A model generated the notes under the pieces. That model worked only from the letters and a program-made list of their open reading frames with translations, did no database searches and was not told the origin of the DNA. Made by a program: the position numbers and the translations under genes. A stretch of DNA of 64,000 nucleotides from JAGVPT01 sp035500675 (GTDB lineage Bacteria; Bacteroidota; Ignavibacteria; UBA10030; UBA8401): positions 6,343-70,342 of the forward strand of contig DATJXA010000066.1 in the NCBI GenBank assembly GCA_035500675.1. Reading direction: 5' to 3'. Positions 27,533 to 36,893 of the stretch are shown here, one piece after another (position 1 is the stretch's first letter; each line of letters begins with the position of its first letter).

Positions 27533-29347
27533 TTATTTGCCATACAGAGGTCCGAAAAGAGAGCAGGCGCGATAATCGGCGCCCTCAAGATCGGCGGTAC
27601 CGAGGCCGCTCCATGCGCTGGGCCGGAAAATCCTATCAGCCGAAACGTTATGCATATTCACCGGTATCCTGAGGATAGACGCAAGGGTGATCAGGGCGTC
27701 CCCGATGTGGCCATAACTGATCGCGCCATGGTTCGCCCCCCAATTCGCCATTACCGAATACACGTCGGAAAATGCACCGTGGCCCGTAAGAATCGGAGCG
27801 AACCATGTGGTCGGCCAAGTTGGACTCGTCCTCTTATTGAGAATGGTGTGCACGCTATCCGGCAATGTTGCCGTGTATCCTTCTGCAATTTGAAGAACTG
27901 GCCCAAGGCCTTTGACCAGATTGATGCGCGACATCGTTATCGGCATGTCTCCCTCGGTCAGGAACTGCGAAGAATATCCTCCGCCCCGAAAATATTCAAG
28001 CTCCGCCGGACACCATTTCGTCGCATCGAGACAGGCTCGTGCTTCTTCGGCGGAGATTTCCCAAAAAGGCTTCATTGCGGGCTTACCGTTTTTCCGTTGG
28101 CGTCCGGTGCCATCCAGCGCAGACGAGCCTGAGTTAATGAGGTGGAGAATGCCGGCCGCAGCACGACCTGTAAGCTCTTTTCCGCTCACTCTTTTTACTG
28201 AAGCAGGGCTCCAATATGTCCGAACATCGGAGAAAATTTGGGGAGTATTGCTGAGAAGATGGCCGAACATCATTGTTGCTCCGTTGAGGCTATCGTTCTC
28301 CGTCGCAACAAGAAACGCCTGCCGGATACCGTTCCAATCGAACGATGAATTAAGCATCGCCTCCAAAAAATCGCCGTTCGGAAAATGGTCGGTCCATTGA
28401 CGCTGCCCTTGGAATCCGGATGCAAGCGCGTTATGTCCTAACGCTTCTTCGCCGTATCCCAACTCCGCCAGCCGAGGGTTGCCGACCATGAGATCGCGAA
28501 CGATCATGGCCATTTTTATCACAGTTTCCCAGTCGCGATCTTTCCGCTGTCGTGAGAGCTGCTTCGAGGCATGGTTGATGTCCTCTCCTTCTTTGCAGTG
28601 CGCCCTTACCCATGGGAGGGCGTGCGCAAATTCTTCCTTGTCGTAAATCTCCTCATCGATGCGGCGGGTTATCTCTGTCATGTCGACGAATTCAGTTCTC
28701 ATCCCCAGATAATCATGAAAGAAGTCGGGGTCAACGATCGAGCCGGCAATACCCATCGACACCGACCCGACGGATAAATAGGAATTCCCTTTCATGCTCG
28801 CGGCTGCAAGCGCTGCCTGGCCGAACAATAAGAGCTTTCGTTTCACGTCGTCGGGGATCGTAGTATCTTTTTGATCTTGAACATCCTGGCCATAAATTGA
28901 AAAAGCGGGCAGCCCCTTTTGCGCATAGCCGGCCATTGCCGCGGCTAAATACACCGCTCCGGGACGCTCGGTGCCGTTGAACCCCCACACGGCCTTTGGC
29001 AAATGAGGATCCGAATCCATCACTTCGGTCCCGTAACACCAGCATGGCGTGACCGTCAACGATACCCCAACTCCTTCGCGCGAGAATTTTTTCGAGGCGT
29101 CCATTGCCTCGGCCACACCCCCGATACATGTGTCAGCAATAACGCACTCAACCGGCAATCCGCTGGGATGGCGCAGATTCTTCGTCAACAATTCAGCGGC
29201 CGACTTTGCCATGGCCATCGTTTGCTGCTCCAACGCCTCCCTCACGCCTTTACGCCGGCCATCGATGACCGGACGAATTCCGATCTTTGGCAGACTTGTA
29301 TGAAGCCTGTGCGTTGGAGGATTTGTTCGAAGCTCGTTTACAGTCAT
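27533..29347 (-). CDS. fucI: L-fucose isomerase family protein
   Basis: 604 residues, close to the E. coli FucI length of 591. FucI isomerises L-fucose to L-fuculose and also accepts D-arabinose, with manganese. The sequence follows the family through ADTCIGGVAEA, TVTPCWCYGTEVMDSD, the ATENDSLNGATMMFGHLL metal-region glutamate/aspartate, and C-terminal GATHGAISYGH-like and NMHNVSADRIFRPSAW motifs. The start at 29347 has CAGGAGA upstream, better than the ATG at 29368. It lies 92 bases after the aldolase-dehydrogenase gene and upstream of RhaM. No rhamnose isomerase (RhaA) is seen in the window, so this enzyme may handle more than one deoxysugar. Confidence 0.9.
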   Translation of the reverse strand: MTVNELRTNPPTHRLHTSLPKIGIRPVIDGRRKGVREALEQQTMAMAKSAAELLTKNLRHPSGLPVECVIADTCIGGVAEAMDASKKFSREGVGVSLTVTPCWCYGTEVMDSDPHLPKAVWGFNGTERPGAVYLAAAMAGYAQKGLPAFSIYGQDVQDQKDTTIPDDVKRKLLLFGQAALAAASMKGNSYLSVGSVSMGIAGSIVDPDFFHDYLGMRTEFVDMTEITRRIDEEIYDKEEFAHALPWVRAHCKEGEDINHASKQLSRQRKDRDWETVIKMAMIVRDLMVGNPRLAELGYGEEALGHNALASGFQGQRQWTDHFPNGDFLEAMLNSSFDWNGIRQAFLVATENDSLNGATMMFGHLLSNTPQIFSDVRTYWSPASVKRVSGKELTGRAAAGILHLINSGSSALDGTGRQRKNGKPAMKPFWEISAEEARACLDATKWCPAELEYFRGGGYSSQFLTEGDMPITMSRINLVKGLGPVLQIAEGYTATLPDSVHTILNKRTSPTWPTTWFAPILTGHGAFSDVYSVMANWGANHGAISYGHIGDALITLASILRIPVNMHNVSADRIFRPSAWSGLGTADLEGADYRACSLFGPLYGK

Positions 29348-29439
29348 TTTATTCTCCTGGGTTTTCATTTTCGTATCGATGAAACTTGTCGATCGAGTGT
29401 ACGTTCTCGAGGGTCGATGAATGGCAAACCTGCATCGGC

Positions 29440-31641
29440 CTATCGCATGAAGGCGTCCGGCAAGCCGCCGTCCACGTTCATGATTTGTCCGGTTGTCTTG
29501 GTCAGTCGGCCGGATATGAATAAGAAAACAGCTTCTGCCTGGTCTGCGATCGTTATGGGCTGCTTGGTCAGAGTGCGGTCGGCGTAGAATTTTGCCAGCT
29601 TGTTGCGTAACGCCGAGTCCGATTCGGATTCAGAATATTGGATATTGTATTTTGCGAGAGAGGCGATGACCCGCTCGCGCGGAAACATCGTGCTCCCCTC
29701 GATGACCGTCGCCGGTGCGACGCCGTTCACCCGAACAAGCGGCGACAATTCGATCGCCAGTTCCCGCACGAGGTGATTCGCGGCGGTTTTGCTCGTGTCG
29801 TATGCGACGCTCCCTTTTTTCGGCACCACGGCATTGACGCTTGTCGTGAGCACAAGATTTGCAGGAAGGTTTTGCTCCCGCCAAACTTTTGCCGATTCAT
29901 CCGCAACTAGATATCCGCCCATGACGTTAATGGCAAACGTTTGCGTCCATTGTCTGTCTTCAATATGTCCAGATTTATCGGGGGGAACAAAAATTCCCGC
30001 AGTCACCACGACGGCATCGATTCCGCCGTATGCCAGGATCGCTTCATCGAGCATCGCGCGAATTGAATCCCGCATCGTGATGTCCGCCGTTAAACCCACG
30101 GCCGGTCCGCACCCCGAAATGCCCATGCCCGCGACACCTATTCCAGCCCCTTGCTCTGCAATGATTTCGTCAGCGGCAGCTGTTGAGGTTTCTTTGTGCA
30201 TGTCAACGCACACAATGTGAGCGCCTTCTTTTGCGAGACGTTTTGAAACTCCTTTTCCAATGCCGCTCCCGGCTCCGATAACGGCAACAATCTGTCGGGC
30301 AAGTTCTTTTTCGGGAGGCATGCGGCGGAGCTTTGCTTCTTCGAGCAGCCAGTATTCGATGTCGAAAGCCTCCTGCTGCGGAAGAGATGTGTAACTGTCG
30401 ATCGCTTCCGCGCCGCGCATCACTTCGATTGCACAGTTATAGAATTCTGCAGTCACGCGAGATTCGCTCTTGCTTTTTCCCCAAGCGATCATTCCAAGTC
30501 CGGGAATTAAAATAACGGTAGGGTTCGGGTCGCGCATGGCCGGAGAATCAGGATGTTTGCAGCGGTCATAGTATGCCGCGTAATCCTGCCGGTATTTCAT
30601 AAGGCCATCGATCAAATTTTTTTTCAACCCGTCAATGGTGTGACGTTGAGGATCCCAACTGACATAAAGGGGTTTGATCTTCGTACGGAGGAAATGGTCC
30701 GGGCATGAAGTGCCGAGCTCCGCTAGGCGCGGAGCATCGACGCTGTTGACAAACCGAAGCGCCGCTTCGTCGTCCTGCACGGTTCCGAGAAATCGTCTCT
30801 GCTGACTCACCTGTCCGCGAAGCCACGGCAGGATCTGAATGAATGCCTCGCGCCGTTTTCCCGCCTCAAGAGATCGATATCGAGGTCCGCCAAAAGTGTT
30901 CTCACCTTTGTCGTGCTGAACAATATACTTTGCTGCGCGCTCGATGAGTTCCAACGTGAGATCATAGCATGCCTTGTCGTCATCCGCCCAGTTGATCAGG
31001 CCGTGCTGACCAAGGACAACGCCTTTGGTTTCGGTGTGCTGCCGGCAGACATCTTGAAGTTTCAACCCCAGATCGAACCCCGGTCTTTGCCACGGGAGCC
31101 ACAGGACGTCATCGCCATAAATTCTTTTTGTGAGCTCCTTGGCATTCTTCGAAGCCGCGATAGCAATGACTGCATTTGGATGCATGTGGTCGACATGCTT
31201 ATGAGGAATGAACGAATGGAGCGGCGTGTCGATGGAAGGGGCGCGAGGATTAAGGTTGAACGTGCAGTGAGCATACATTCCCACCATCGCATCTTCGGAT
31301 TCGGTTTTAGGCCCGCGATCGGGCATTTTCGAATATACCGCCTGAAGTGAATGGAGTTTTTCCTGGTACAGCGACGAGAAATTTTCCTTCTTCGAGGTCC
31401 GCAGATCTCCCCCGGAGCCTTTCACCCAGAGCACTTCCACTGGCTGTTTTGTGAGCGGGTCCTGTTCCATAATTTTGGAGGATGTGTTCCCGCCGCCGCT
31501 GTTTGTGATGCGTTGGTCGGATCCGAGCAAGTTCGACCGGTAGACGAGTTTACCGACCGGGTCAAGTCCCGCCGCGTCGTTTTCAATCCATCGGTGATCG
31601 ACAAATTTAAAGGAGGTTTTTTTATTTGCGCTAATTGTCAT
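29440..31641 (-). CDS. bifunctional class II aldolase / short-chain dehydrogenase (RhaEW-type)
   Basis: 733 residues from the ATG at 31641. The N-terminal half (to about 390) is a class II aldolase with GGGNTSSK, WVKGSGGDL, HVDHMHPNAVIAIA (zinc histidines) and QHGLINW. The C-terminal half is a short-chain dehydrogenase with a Rossmann GAGSGIGKG and catalytic SVAYDTSKTA (Tyr, Lys). Such fusions cleave L-rhamnulose-1-phosphate and oxidise the L-lactaldehyde product to lactate (RhaEW or YuxG type). Substrate choice between rhamnulose and fuculose phosphates is not decidable here. The start codon lies 11 bases inside the end of the LarA-like gene, so translation is coupled. Confidence 0.9.
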   Translation of the reverse strand: MTISANKKTSFKFVDHRWIENDAAGLDPVGKLVYRSNLLGSDQRITNSGGGNTSSKIMEQDPLTKQPVEVLWVKGSGGDLRTSKKENFSSLYQEKLHSLQAVYSKMPDRGPKTESEDAMVGMYAHCTFNLNPRAPSIDTPLHSFIPHKHVDHMHPNAVIAIAASKNAKELTKRIYGDDVLWLPWQRPGFDLGLKLQDVCRQHTETKGVVLGQHGLINWADDDKACYDLTLELIERAAKYIVQHDKGENTFGGPRYRSLEAGKRREAFIQILPWLRGQVSQQRRFLGTVQDDEAALRFVNSVDAPRLAELGTSCPDHFLRTKIKPLYVSWDPQRHTIDGLKKNLIDGLMKYRQDYAAYYDRCKHPDSPAMRDPNPTVILIPGLGMIAWGKSKSESRVTAEFYNCAIEVMRGAEAIDSYTSLPQQEAFDIEYWLLEEAKLRRMPPEKELARQIVAVIGAGSGIGKGVSKRLAKEGAHIVCVDMHKETSTAAADEIIAEQGAGIGVAGMGISGCGPAVGLTADITMRDSIRAMLDEAILAYGGIDAVVVTAGIFVPPDKSGHIEDRQWTQTFAINVMGGYLVADESAKVWREQNLPANLVLTTSVNAVVPKKGSVAYDTSKTAANHLVRELAIELSPLVRVNGVAPATVIEGSTMFPRERVIASLAKYNIQYSESESDSALRNKLAKFYADRTLTKQPITIADQAEAVFLFISGRLTKTTGQIMNVDGGLPDAFMR

Positions 31642-32905
31642 GTGCAAGGTATGGGATGGTGAGCGGCCCAACCGGGAGGATGGCGACGCTTTGCTGCGAC
31701 CGTGTCCTCGCGAGAGACAAGACCTCGTGCGCAATATCGTGACACGGCTCCAGGTGAGCGCCGCGAACGACGTCATCGGCCAGTTCGCTGAACAGCATTA
31801 CTTTTGCCCGCCGCTGACAGTTCGCTTGGATTTGTGCCTGCCATTGATCGGGTTCGTGCTTCTTTGCATTGTGTAGGCGCTCCAACAAGAGGTTGGTATT
31901 CTCTGCGCTGTGGAGCAGCCGTTCAAAGGGACTCTTTGCCGGAATTCCGTCGCTGCATTCGGAAGCAACGATAATAGTCCCGCCTTTTTTAATGATGCGA
32001 GCAGCGGCAGCGATTCCTTTCGCCGTTTGGTATAAGTTCAGATCGAGTGGATAGCCGCTGTTTGTCGTCACAACGACATCATACGGAGCATCCACACGCT
32101 GCATCGCGGAGCGTCGCACAAATTCACAGCCGACAGCGTGACTTTTCACTAAGTGGCCAGCGAAAACCCCAGTGATCTTTCGTTCGTTGTTGAGTGAAAC
32201 GTTGAGGAGAAAACTTTTGCCGACTCGAAGAGCGATATTGCGCAACTCTTCCCACACGGGGTTGCCGTTCGTGATCCCAAACGTCGCGGATGGGTCCGCG
32301 ATGTGAGTATAGCCGTGATTGCTCATCACTGTTTCCAGTCCCGCGACGCCCGGCATAATTCCTTTGACGCCGCCGCTGAATCCGGCAAAAAGATGGGGCT
32401 CGATAAATCCCGTCACAATTCGGACGTCCGCTTCGACAAAATGGCGATTGATCAGTGCGGGCGTGCCCGACTCGGTCGTGCCCAGCTGCACAAGAGCTTT
32501 CGGGTTTTCCGGCTCATGGTTGATCACGCGATACGCGTTGACGACTTCCGGCGTCAGTATCTGTTCCAATTCCTGTCTCGTGTTCGGCCGATGAGTGCCG
32601 AGCTGATTCAAAAGCAGAATTTGATCCTTGTGCACGCCGTGATTTGCGAGATACTCCAGAAGCCACGGGATGATGCGTTCGTTCGGAGTCGCCCTTGTGA
32701 GATCCGTAAAGGTGATGCACACCTTGCATTCCGGGCGCAGCCAATCGCGCAGCGGCTCCGCTTCGATGGGCTGTTCGAGTGCGTGCAGTACTGCAGCGCG
32801 CTCATCCGAAAGCCCGGGTTGATGGGTCGGTCGTATGACGTCGGCCGCAACCCCCGGCAACTCAAGATCGAGCCACCCTTTTCCGTATGCAAGGGACGCC
32901 TTCAC
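31631..32905 (-). CDS. LarA-type nickel-pincer racemase/epimerase (DUF2088)
   Basis: 424 residues, GTG start, overlapping the end of RhaB by four bases (GTGA). It matches lactate racemase LarA: the residues known from Lactobacillus LarA (D72, R75, H108, H174, K184, H200) are all present with a constant offset of three or four: D68 and R71 in FTDLTRATPNE, H105 in LGTHRP, H171 in PHLFAGFSGGVK, K181 and H197. LarA needs a nickel-pincer nucleotide made by LarB, LarC and LarE, none of which is in this window. In this operon it could racemise the lactate produced by the aldolase-dehydrogenase, or epimerise another 2-hydroxyacid. Confidence 0.85.
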   Translation of the reverse strand: MKASLAYGKGWLDLELPGVAADVIRPTHQPGLSDERAAVLHALEQPIEAEPLRDWLRPECKVCITFTDLTRATPNERIIPWLLEYLANHGVHKDQILLLNQLGTHRPNTRQELEQILTPEVVNAYRVINHEPENPKALVQLGTTESGTPALINRHFVEADVRIVTGFIEPHLFAGFSGGVKGIMPGVAGLETVMSNHGYTHIADPSATFGITNGNPVWEELRNIALRVGKSFLLNVSLNNERKITGVFAGHLVKSHAVGCEFVRRSAMQRVDAPYDVVVTTNSGYPLDLNLYQTAKGIAAAARIIKKGGTIIVASECSDGIPAKSPFERLLHSAENTNLLLERLHNAKKHEPDQWQAQIQANCQRRAKVMLFSELADDVVRGAHLEPCHDIAHEVLSLARTRSQQSVAILPVGPLTIPYLAHDN

Positions 32906-34386
32906 GCTTCCTCCTGCTGAAAAGCCGCTAAATACTTTCTCACGCCCGTTTCCCAGAGGGGATCATCTTGAGGATTGAAGCGCACAAGCGGGAACGAATT
33001 GCGCACTACTGCCCGCGCCGCTTCGAGCGATGGAATATGTCCGAGTGTAATTGCTTGCACAATTATATTACCGATGGCTGAACATTCCACGGGACCGGTA
33101 AAGATAGTACGCCGGGTTGCGTTCGCGGCGAACTGGTTCAGCAGATCGTTCTTGGAACCTCCGCCCACGATATGAAGTGTCGTTATTGCGTTGCCCGTCA
33201 GTTCTTCGACCTGATCCAGCGTTTGCCGATACAGCATCGCAAGACTTGAAAGAACACATCGCACAATTTCTCCGGGCGTACCCGGCATACGCTGATCGGT
33301 GCTTTTACAGAACTCCGCAACCTTTGCCGGCATATCGTCCGGTTTGGCAAACCTAGGATCCATGACGTTAATGTACGAATCAAAAGGCGCAGCGGCTTCA
33401 GCCATTTCTGTCAACTGTTCATACGAATATTCTTTGTTTTCCTTCGACCACGCGCGCCGGCATTCCTGTACAATCCACAATCCAGTGATGTTTTTCAGGA
33501 ATAGTATGCTTCCTCCATACCCGACCTCATTGGTGAAACCGTACTCCAGGCTTTTGGCGTTGATGATCGGCTCCTGAAGTTCCACTCCGAGCAACGACCA
33601 CGTACCAGAACTCAAATAGGCCCATCCCTTCGACTGCGTCGGCACTGCTGCAACGGCGGCGCCCGTATCGTGCGAACATCCCGCGACGATCTTCGTCCCT
33701 TGAAAATTTTTATCCCCTCTTACCGAGGGGAGCAGGTTGCCAAGGATTGTCCCGGATTTGACGATCTCCGGAAAAATTTTCGGAGGCAGGCCGAATTTGT
33801 GGATGAGCGCGGTTGACCATGTTCGATGCCGAGGGTTATACAACTGCGACGTACTCGCCAACGACTCTTCAGCTTGTGGAACTCCGGAGAGAAGATAATT
33901 GAAATAATCGCCCACGTTCAGGAACTGTTCGGCTTCATCCAACAACGAGGGACGATCCCGAAGATCCGCAAGCAACTGGTATAACGTATTGATCGGCATG
34001 AATTGGATCCCCGTCTCGGCAAAAATATCCTCTTCGCCGACTATCGCAAATGCTCTTTCAAGGGCGCCATCCGTGCGTTTGTCGCGATAATGAAAGGGGG
34101 CCGAAAGGAACGGCTCCTTTCCTTTGAGAAGAACATAATCGACACCCCACGAATCGCAGCTGATGCTTTCGATCGGAACGCCGCGCGACGCCGCTTTCCG
34201 CAGTCCGAACTTCAGCTCTTCGAATAAATAGACCACATCCCAATGAAGAGCGTTTGTGATTTCGACCGGCTTATTGGAAAAACGATGGATCTCCTCTATG
34301 CTCAGTTTTTCCCCATCGAGGGTGCCAAGGATGACGCGGCCGGTTTCGGCGCCGAGGTCGCACGCGATATAATGATGAACGTTCAT
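32902..34386 (-). CDS. rhaB: L-rhamnulokinase (FGGY family)
   Basis: 494 residues, close to the 490-residue RhaB. It phosphorylates L-rhamnulose with ATP. Family features: CDLGAETGRVILG near the start, the SISCDSWGVDYVLL region, QFMPINTLYQL, the GCSHDTGAAVAAVP aspartate region and C-terminal LHIVGGGSKNDLLNQFAANATR. It overlaps the aldolase upstream by four bases (ATGA) and LarA downstream by four bases (GTGA), so the three genes are strictly co-translated. With FucI, it implies that the operon funnels L-rhamnose or L-fucose through ketose-1-phosphates. Whether it also accepts L-fuculose is unknown. Confidence 0.92.
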   Translation of the reverse strand: MNVHHYIACDLGAETGRVILGTLDGEKLSIEEIHRFSNKPVEITNALHWDVVYLFEELKFGLRKAASRGVPIESISCDSWGVDYVLLKGKEPFLSAPFHYRDKRTDGALERAFAIVGEEDIFAETGIQFMPINTLYQLLADLRDRPSLLDEAEQFLNVGDYFNYLLSGVPQAEESLASTSQLYNPRHRTWSTALIHKFGLPPKIFPEIVKSGTILGNLLPSVRGDKNFQGTKIVAGCSHDTGAAVAAVPTQSKGWAYLSSGTWSLLGVELQEPIINAKSLEYGFTNEVGYGGSILFLKNITGLWIVQECRRAWSKENKEYSYEQLTEMAEAAAPFDSYINVMDPRFAKPDDMPAKVAEFCKSTDQRMPGTPGEIVRCVLSSLAMLYRQTLDQVEELTGNAITTLHIVGGGSKNDLLNQFAANATRRTIFTGPVECSAIGNIIVQAITLGHIPSLEAARAVVRNSFPLVRFNPQDDPLWETGVRKYLAAFQQEEA

Positions 34387-35147
34387 AATTTCAAGACGCG
34401 CTGTCGGTAGTGTTCATCTATACGGTTTGCAATCCGATCGACATCTTCTTGCGAGAGAAATGTCGGGCCTCCGAGCGCCGCTGCTCCTGTCCAAATCTGC
34501 GCAGTCTTTTCTGCCATGAACATTGCCGCAAGAACCGCTTCCGGGGTACGGCCGAGGGTAATGATGCCATGATTTTGCATCAAAATAACCCGCGGCGGTT
34601 GGCCGTAATTTTTCAAAAATTCCATCGTAAGCATGCGGATGTGCCTTGCCAGGGAGAATCCGGGATCCGTGTAAGGAACAAAAACAGACGAGGGCCCGCA
34701 GCAAACAATCTCGTCTGGAAAGATTCTTTTCTCCGCAAACTCTCGCGCGCGCGGAGAGCAAAGAATTTTGTTGACTGCAATCGCATGGGTATGCCCGACG
34801 AATTGTATGCCGTCTAACGTTAAAAAGAACGCATGGAACAACGCTTCGACGGAGGGTTTTTTGCTCCGAGCACTTACGCGGCTCGCAAACAATGCCGATT
34901 CGATCTCTGCGTCGGTGCGGCTCGATCCCTCAAGAAACGAAAGAAGCACTTCGGACTTGCATTCGACGACATCCGTCGAGCGTAAATCCGAGAGTCTTGA
35001 CCCGCTCGCCTTGATAAGAAACCGGCCGTCATCGATCCGCGCCGAGGTATTCCCTTCCCCAAGGATCGCCATCCCTCTCTCTTCGCGGCCAAGTTCATGC
35101 GACAGCGAGAGTAGGGCTCTGATAGTTTTTTGCTTAGATTCTTTCAC
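34383..35147 (-). CDS. class II aldolase (fuculose/rhamnulose-phosphate aldolase type)
   Basis: 254 residues, GTG start at 35147 without an obvious binding site. The class II aldolase/adducin fold is recognised from AILGEGNTSARI, FLIKASGSRLSDL, the zinc-binding GHTHAIAVN and the QNHGIITLGRTPEAV region. Members cleave a ketose-1-phosphate to dihydroxyacetone phosphate and lactaldehyde. Because a bifunctional aldolase-dehydrogenase is also in this operon, two aldolases are encoded. This one may serve L-fuculose-1-phosphate and the other L-rhamnulose-1-phosphate, which is inference. It is overlapped by RhaB with an ATGA junction. Confidence 0.85.
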   Translation of the reverse strand: MKESKQKTIRALLSLSHELGREERGMAILGEGNTSARIDDGRFLIKASGSRLSDLRSTDVVECKSEVLLSFLEGSSRTDAEIESALFASRVSARSKKPSVEALFHAFFLTLDGIQFVGHTHAIAVNKILCSPRAREFAEKRIFPDEIVCCGPSSVFVPYTDPGFSLARHIRMLTMEFLKNYGQPPRVILMQNHGIITLGRTPEAVLAAMFMAEKTAQIWTGAAALGGPTFLSQEDVDRIANRIDEHYRQRVLKL

Positions 35148-35203
35148 GCGATGCCGCGCACTGATTGATAACGGCTACATCTCCGGACATGCGGAACAGT
35201 CCA

Positions 35204-36808
35204 TCACTTCTGTTTTGATGGCCAAACTCTAAATAATTCTGCGCCATGTGGAGCTACCACTGCTTGAAATTGTTCGTCGTACACTCCTAGATCTTTCTGT
35301 CTCCAGACATCCCGAACTTCCTGCGGACCCATGAGGCCGGTCCAGCGGACCGTCATCGTTGTGTCTTTATCTCCCAAATTAAAAAATCCGATCGCCTTCG
35401 AACCATCCTCGAGAAATTTTTCGTAGGTGCGAACGCTGCCGTCGGAGGTGACGCTGACCGCTTCTTTTCCCAACGGATCCTGATCGATCGCGAGGACTTC
35501 GTCATTTGTCAAAAGGTTGAGCGTAAACGCGTCAAGCTTGTCCATATCCGCACCGATAAGAAGCGGCGCAGAAAGAAGGCACCATAGAGAAATGTGCGTA
35601 TACTGTTCGTCAGGCGTTAAATTTGTCGGCCGGGGTTGTCCCCATCCCACATATCCGACAACAAGCATGTCCGGATCGTTCCAATGCCCTGGAGAGGCGT
35701 ACGGAGCCCATTTGTCCTGAGAAAAGCCGATGCGTGACAACGATTCCCATCTGTCCCTGATGTCGCCCGTCGTCCGCCACGAATTTGCCAGCTTACAGAC
35801 CTGCGGAATGTTTTCGTACGGCGTATTATTCGAAAGGCTGTAGACGATATCGCGGCCGCTCGCCCGCAATGCTGTGGCCATTTCGGAGGTCTCCGGAACC
35901 TCGTTCGGGTTCCAGTCATATTTAAGATAATCGATGCCCCATGCCGCCCATTGGTCGGCATCCGCTTTTGCAAAAGAATATTTGCCGACTGCCCACGGCA
36001 GCATTTTTTTATTCAGGTTGCCATGCTTCGGGATGGTCGGAGGAGACCACAACCCCTTCGGGTTTTCTGAACTGCTCCCGATATACGTTGCATAGGACGT
36101 CGTCCACGGAGTGGAATAAATGCCCACCTTAAGCCCCATTCCATGAATCGAATCGCAAAGACCCTTCATGTCCGGAAATTTTTCATTTCCCTGAATGCCG
36201 TTGAATTGCCCGCCTCTTTTTCCTTGCCAGGAATCGTCGATGTTGATGTACGTCCATCCATGATCGATCAGTCCGGATGCCACCATTGCTCGCGCGCTAT
36301 GGAGGACATTTTCAGCGGTGACTTTACCTCCCCACACATTCCAGCTATTCCAGCCCATCGACGGCGTTAACGAAATATCATCTCCGACGACGATGCGGAA
36401 TTTTCTTTCGTCCGTACCCAACGCATTTTTCGCCTGCAATATAACTTTGTACGTTCCGCGCTCCTTTAGTTTACCAGCGATCTCACCAGTGTTGCGATCC
36501 ACTTTAAGTCCGGTCGGAAGGCCGACGACAGAAAACATCATCGGCCGCTCGCCGGTGGCGGGGATACGATACAGAAATGGCGAACCCGGTCGAACGCCGA
36601 AGATCGAAGGTCCATTGATGCGAGGAGACGGGGGCACCGCCGGCGTTCGAATAAGTTCGCTGCCGGGCCTATAGATTTTTTCTGATGTTGTATCTTGCAT
36701 GGCAGGAGAAGCCGAGGCCACATTTCCCGCTATGATCGTATTTATAAAGAGAAAAACGATAGCCCTTAACGATAACATAGTAATCTTTTGAGAATTAAAT
36801 TGCTCCAT
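35204..36808 (-). CDS. secreted GH27 alpha-galactosidase with N-terminal Ig-like domain
   Basis: 534 residues. An N-terminal hydrophobic region is followed by a putative Ig-like module (about 60-140; RIPATGERPMMFSVVGLPTG, AGKLKERGTYKVILQAKNALG). The GH27 barrel follows: TPSMGWNSWN, YINIDDSWQ, GIDYLKYDW with Asp298 as nucleophile, and WRTTGDI with Asp349 as acid/base, spaced as in human alpha-galactosidase A. A C-terminal beta-sandwich ends the protein. It removes terminal alpha-linked galactose from glycans outside the cytoplasm. The start is uncertain: ATG 36808 or 36778, neither with a strong binding site. Confidence 0.9.
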   Translation of the reverse strand: MEQFNSQKITMLSLRAIVFLFINTIIAGNVASASPAMQDTTSEKIYRPGSELIRTPAVPPSPRINGPSIFGVRPGSPFLYRIPATGERPMMFSVVGLPTGLKVDRNTGEIAGKLKERGTYKVILQAKNALGTDERKFRIVVGDDISLTPSMGWNSWNVWGGKVTAENVLHSARAMVASGLIDHGWTYINIDDSWQGKRGGQFNGIQGNEKFPDMKGLCDSIHGMGLKVGIYSTPWTTSYATYIGSSSENPKGLWSPPTIPKHGNLNKKMLPWAVGKYSFAKADADQWAAWGIDYLKYDWNPNEVPETSEMATALRASGRDIVYSLSNNTPYENIPQVCKLANSWRTTGDIRDRWESLSRIGFSQDKWAPYASPGHWNDPDMLVVGYVGWGQPRPTNLTPDEQYTHISLWCLLSAPLLIGADMDKLDAFTLNLLTNDEVLAIDQDPLGKEAVSVTSDGSVRTYEKFLEDGSKAIGFFNLGDKDTTMTVRWTGLMGPQEVRDVWRQKDLGVYDEQFQAVVAPHGAELFRVWPSKQK

Positions 36809-36893
36809 TTGCTTTCATGTCATTTGTTGAAGTTGCACATTGCCGGAATCGCGTCGTTCCCGGATGTTTCTGTTTAAAATCCACCGGCGGAAA

